A DNA stretch of 7,647 nt. It comes from Coprobacillus sp. (GTDB lineage: Bacteria > Bacillota_I > Bacilli_A > RFN20 > CAG-826). Within the stretch, counting starts at the first letter, position 1. Each line of letters opens with the position of its first letter. Positions 5,119 to 7,647 of this stretch are shown here, piece by piece. Location of the stretch: contig JAJQAP010000016.1 of the NCBI GenBank assembly GCA_021203745.1, positions 1 to 7,647 on the forward strand. Direction: 5' to 3'. Position numbers and translations under genes: made by a program. The notes beneath the pieces are model-generated. The model saw only the letters and a list, made by a program, of their open reading frames with translations. It searched no databases and had not been told where the DNA came from.

Positions 5119-6391
5119 ATAGGTTAGACCAGTAGAAAGAGTCAACACTTACAAGTTCGCCCTCTCTAGTAAAGCCAAAGATTAAATAAACCCTTACTGA
5201 AGAAGATACCTCTATATATTTATAAGTATCTAATTCAATGTAGTTAAAGATTGATAACTGGTCATAATTTATAATATCGTATCCAAGAAACTGGTCAGAA
5301 TATGCTAAATTTGAAGAAGAGAATAGATATAACTCTTCAGGATAAAAATCAATAAGTGAAGATAGATATGTTCTATCATCATCTTTATAAGAGGTTATAA
5401 GATAACAATCACTGAGTTCGTTTGTACTCACTAATGTGGGGTTACCTTCTTCAAGTTCATAAGTAGAGATAACTGGATAAGCATCAAGAGAGGATGATCC
5501 AGAAGGGATTTCAAAACTGTAGCTATCTTGCTTTCCGTATTGGTACTTATAGTAGGATTCACTACTTTCTACGAGAAGTGGAGATTCATACATCCCACCT
5601 TCTAAAGAGGTGACATAGTAGAGATTTTCTTTCTCCGCAAAATAATCAATAACCCAACCGTATGTATCATCATATCTAAAGTAACGGACCACCATTCTTT
5701 CTGTATAGGTAATAATTATTTCATCATTATGAAGTGGATTAACGACATTACCTTGATTTACTTCTTGGATAAAGGCATAAATCTTACCATCTGAACTTCC
5801 ATAACTAAAGTCAGAATAGACATAAGAATCACCCACTAAATCACGGATGAGTTTATCCCATTTAAAGTAGACATCATTACTATTCCCAAAAAGAGAGGAT
5901 CTTAATGAGGTTATAACATTCTCGGAGTAATTAGGGTTTTCATATTCATTCACTTGATAAAGAGTGTAGTAGGTCTCTTGATTATCTTCTTCCTCTAAAT
6001 AGGTTTCTTCTAGAAATGAACTATCTCGATTATATGATTCAAAATAAAGCGTGTTTCCAAACCCATCACCATCGGTTTCAACAGTCCTAGTTTCGTTAAT
6101 ATAGCCTAGTTCATATATGCTTATTTCACTCTCTGATTCTGTATCAGAATACCTAGCAAGAGAGGAGGCACTACCAAGATATGCCTCTCTATAATCAGAA
6201 ACAGAAGAAATAGACTTACGTAGATTGTTAACATTAGATAAGTTATTTGTGGCTTCATTTGATATAAAAGAGGCCACTTCAGAAGAGATAATATCGAGGT
6301 TATTAAAATCAAAGGGATCAAAAGTCTCATTACACCCACTTAAGGTAAGAATAAAACAAGAAAGTAAAACGACTAATTTTTCTCTTTTCAT
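5117..6391 (-). CDS. Putative secreted lipoprotein, first of a tandem pair
   Basis: I do not recognise the family. The 424-residue product has a lipoprotein signal peptide: MKREK, a hydrophobic core (6-17) and lipobox LSGC with Cys20 as the lipid attachment site, so it should sit on the outer membrane face. Residues 33-80 look helical and Ser/Asn-rich and have no obvious counterpart in the neighbour. The rest is acidic and rich in Ser, Tyr, Glu and Asp, with beta-like alternation. Apart from Cys12 in the signal peptide, the only further Cys is 329, in CYLI..D...TYLS (329-344), matching Cys372 of the next gene. NPL (218-220), TYG (243-245) and GYD (370-372) also recur there in order. The ribosome binding site of ATG 6391 is weak (AGG only two bases away), in contrast to the strong one of the second gene. 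A glyA terminator lies just upstream, so this gene probably opens the lipoprotein operon. Confidence 0.84.
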   Translation of the reverse strand: MKREKLVVLLSCFILTLSGCNETFDPFDFNNLDIISSEVASFISNEATNNLSNVNNLRKSISSVSDYREAYLGSASSLARYSDTESESEISIYELGYINETRTVETDGDGFGNTLYFESYNRDSSFLEETYLEEEDNQETYYTLYQVNEYENPNYSENVITSLRSSLFGNSNDVYFKWDKLIRDLVGDSYVYSDFSYGSSDGKIYAFIQEVNQGNVVNPLHNDEIIITYTERMVVRYFRYDDTYGWVIDYFAEKENLYYVTSLEGGMYESPLLVESSESYYKYQYGKQDSYSFEIPSGSSSLDAYPVISTYELEEGNPTLVSTNELSDCYLITSYKDDDRTYLSSLIDFYPEELYLFSSSNLAYSDQFLGYDIINYDQLSIFNYIELDTYKYIEVSSSVRVYLIFGFTREGELVSVDSFYWSNL

Positions 6392-6426
6392 ACCTAACTT
6401 ATTTTACTCTTTTTTTTCAATTTATC

Positions 6427-6432
6427 ATTATA
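6427..6432 (-). promoter_or_regulatory. Candidate -10 element of the lipoprotein operon
   Basis: A perfect TATAAT lies about 35 bases before ATG 6391, just after the glyA terminator. The matching -35 position falls inside the terminator hairpin and does not resemble TTGACA. An alternative TAAAAT (plus 6401-6406) is closer but also lacks a -35. Confidence 0.4.
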
Positions 6433-6437
6433 AATAG

Positions 6438-6465
6438 AAAAAATTAAGGGTAGTCCCTAACTTTT
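6438..6465 (-). terminator. Rho-independent terminator of glyA
   Basis: Minus strand: AAAAGTTAGGG, loop ACTA, then CCCTTAATTTTTT. The arms pair with one bulged T and one G-T pair, and the distal arm merges into a six-T run. It starts about 20 bases after the glyA stop codon and separates it from the lipoprotein genes. The bulge makes it weaker than the eno terminator. Confidence 0.72.
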
Positions 6466-6484
6466 CTTTTTACTAAATTGTTCA

Positions 6485-7647
6485 CTAATATGGAAGCGGA
6501 TGAGAACTAGTTAATTCAAAAACATCTTTTCTTATCTCATCTAAGTCTCTTGTCCCTCTGAGTGTTTCATCGATTAGATGTCCAACTTTTTCAAAGTCTT
6601 TTTCTTTAAATCCACGCGTTGTCATTGCAGGTGTTCCTAGCCTTAATCCTGATGCTTTTGCGGGTGGTAATTCATCATTAACTATCGCATTTTTATTTGT
6701 GGTGATATTAACCGACTCTAAAAGAGTCTCCGCTTCTTTTCCTGTTAACCCAGTGGCGTGGTAAACATCCACAAGTAAAAGATGATTATCCGTTCCTCCA
6801 GAGATTATATGATAACCGCATTCTGTTAGCGTTTTTGCAAGTACGTTTGCGTTTTTTACGACCTGCTTCATATATTCCTTATACTCTGGTTTAAGGTCTT
6901 CTCCAAAGCAAACTGCTTTAGCGGCGATAACATGCATTAATGGTCCCCCTTGTGTTCCAGGGAAAACCGCCGAATTAATCTTTTTAATGAGTTCATCACT
7001 GTTAGTTAAGATTAATCCTCCTCTTGGCCCTCTTAGTGTTTTATGAGTGGTACTTGTTACAACATCAGCGTAGGGAAAAGGAGATGGGTGTAAACCCGTG
7101 GCAACAAGACCTGCAATATGGGCCATATCCACAAACAGATATGCTCCTACTTTATCGGCAATTTCTCTAAATCTCTTAAAATCGATGATTCTTGGATATG
7201 CAGAGGCTCCACAGACAATGACCTTAGGTTTGACCTCTAAGGCTATTCTTTCTACTTCATCGTAATCAATTGTTTCTGTTTCAGGGTTTAAACCATAAGA
7301 ATATGCCTGGTAGTCTTGTCCAGAGAAAGATAGGTGATAGCCGTGTGTTAGGTGGCCACCAGCATCTAGACTCATACCTAGAATTACATCTCCATGGTTT
7401 AACAACGCTCGATAGACCGCAGCATTAGCCTGAGATCCAGAATGAGGTTGGACGTTAGCGTATTTACAACCAAAGAGTTTACACGCCCGCTCAATGGCAA
7501 GGTCTTCAACTTCATCGATATATTTACAACCACCGTAATAGCGGCGTCTAGGGTATCCTTCTGCGTATTTATTAGTTAAAACAGAGCCTTGAGCTTCTAA
7601 AACATCAAGGGACACAAAATTTTCACTGGCAATAAGCTCAATGTTAT
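6485..7647 (-). CDS. glyA: Serine hydroxymethyltransferase, 5' end outside window
   Basis: Cytosolic pyridoxal-phosphate enzyme converting serine plus tetrahydrofolate to glycine plus methylenetetrahydrofolate, the main one-carbon source. The frame stays open to the window edge, and the residues before the internal GTG at 7615 read NIELIASENF, the conserved family start region. The true start therefore lies beyond 7647, probably some 25-35 codons away, and GTG 7615 is just the Val of that motif. In the visible 386 residues: TNKYAEGYPRRRYYGG (24-39), QPHSGSQAN (66-74), FVDMAHIAGL (171-180) with the cofactor-contacting Asp173 and His176, TSTTHKT (198-204) with the PLP-binding Lys202 (codon 7040-7042), RGPRGG (206-211), SGGTDNHLLLVD and SGLRLGTPA near the C-terminus. 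The C-terminus is complete and ends in TAG, followed by a terminator. Upstream neighbours cannot be seen. Identification is secure. Confidence 0.97.
   Translation of the reverse strand, partial: NIELIASENFVSLDVLEAQGSVLTNKYAEGYPRRRYYGGCKYIDEVEDLAIERACKLFGCKYANVQPHSGSQANAAVYRALLNHGDVILGMSLDAGGHLTHGYHLSFSGQDYQAYSYGLNPETETIDYDEVERIALEVKPKVIVCGASAYPRIIDFKRFREIADKVGAYLFVDMAHIAGLVATGLHPSPFPYADVVTSTTHKTLRGPRGGLILTNSDELIKKINSAVFPGTQGGPLMHVIAAKAVCFGEDLKPEYKEYMKQVVKNANVLAKTLTECGYHIISGGTDNHLLLVDVYHATGLTGKEAETLLESVNITTNKNAIVNDELPPAKASGLRLGTPAMTTRGFKEKDFEKVGHLIDETLRGTRDLDEIRKDVFELTSSHPLPY

Noticed and set aside
6641..6643. Reassigned arginine codons (AGG as Met, CGA/CGG as Trp), known from some uncultured Bacilli and low-GC bacteria
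   Set aside because: AGG here encodes the conserved Arg of SGLRLGTPA in GlyA, CGA encodes the conserved Arg of ELRDGD in enolase, and conserved Met positions use ATG; the standard code fits.
1..7647. CRISPR arrays, insertion sequences, phage or toxin-antitoxin genes
   Set aside because: No spaced direct repeats, transposase-like proteins, terminal inverted repeats with duplications, or small paired genes are visible.

Overview
The window reads as chromosomal DNA of an AT-rich, low-GC Bacillota (class Bacilli), possibly an uncultured gut lineage near the Erysipelotrichia/Acholeplasma/RF39-type groups. This placement is inferred from base composition, strong AGGAGG-type ribosome binding sites, Bacillota-type eno/yqeY/glyA proteins and Gram-positive-style lipoprotein signal peptides; no 16S or phylogenetic marker is present. 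All seven protein genes and the one tRNA lie on the minus strand, so transcription runs from high to low coordinates. Trp is encoded by TGG, the tRNA-Trp has anticodon CCA, and no gene is interrupted by TGA. The standard code fits, unlike Mycoplasma.

In transcription order: glyA (serine hydroxymethyltransferase, its N-terminus cut off by the right edge at 7647) ends in a rho-independent terminator at about 6438-6465. Next come two tandem genes for secreted lipoproteins (6391-5117 and 5108-3732). They are 8 bases apart, probably translationally coupled, and share several motifs in the same order, so they look like diverged paralogues of unknown function. Then come eno (enolase) with a strong terminator at 2314-2347, yqeY (GatB/YqeY-domain protein) with a good candidate promoter right behind that terminator, tRNA-Trp, a ZIP-family metal transporter, and gpmA (2,3-bisphosphoglycerate-dependent phosphoglycerate mutase) with a terminator at 24-55.

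Functionally, gpmA and eno catalyse consecutive steps of lower glycolysis (3-phosphoglycerate to 2-phosphoglycerate to phosphoenolpyruvate). GlyA draws serine, itself made from 3-phosphoglycerate in cells that have that pathway, into glycine and one-carbon units. The ZIP transporter and the lipoproteins are envelope functions. There are no mobile elements, CRISPR arrays, phage genes or rRNA, and no intergenic stretch exceeds about 110 bases. The least explained part is the lipoprotein pair. I see no convincing evidence for a wholly new multi-gene system; the remaining oddities are small-scale (tRNA/ZIP junction, palindromes, a changed ZIP motif).
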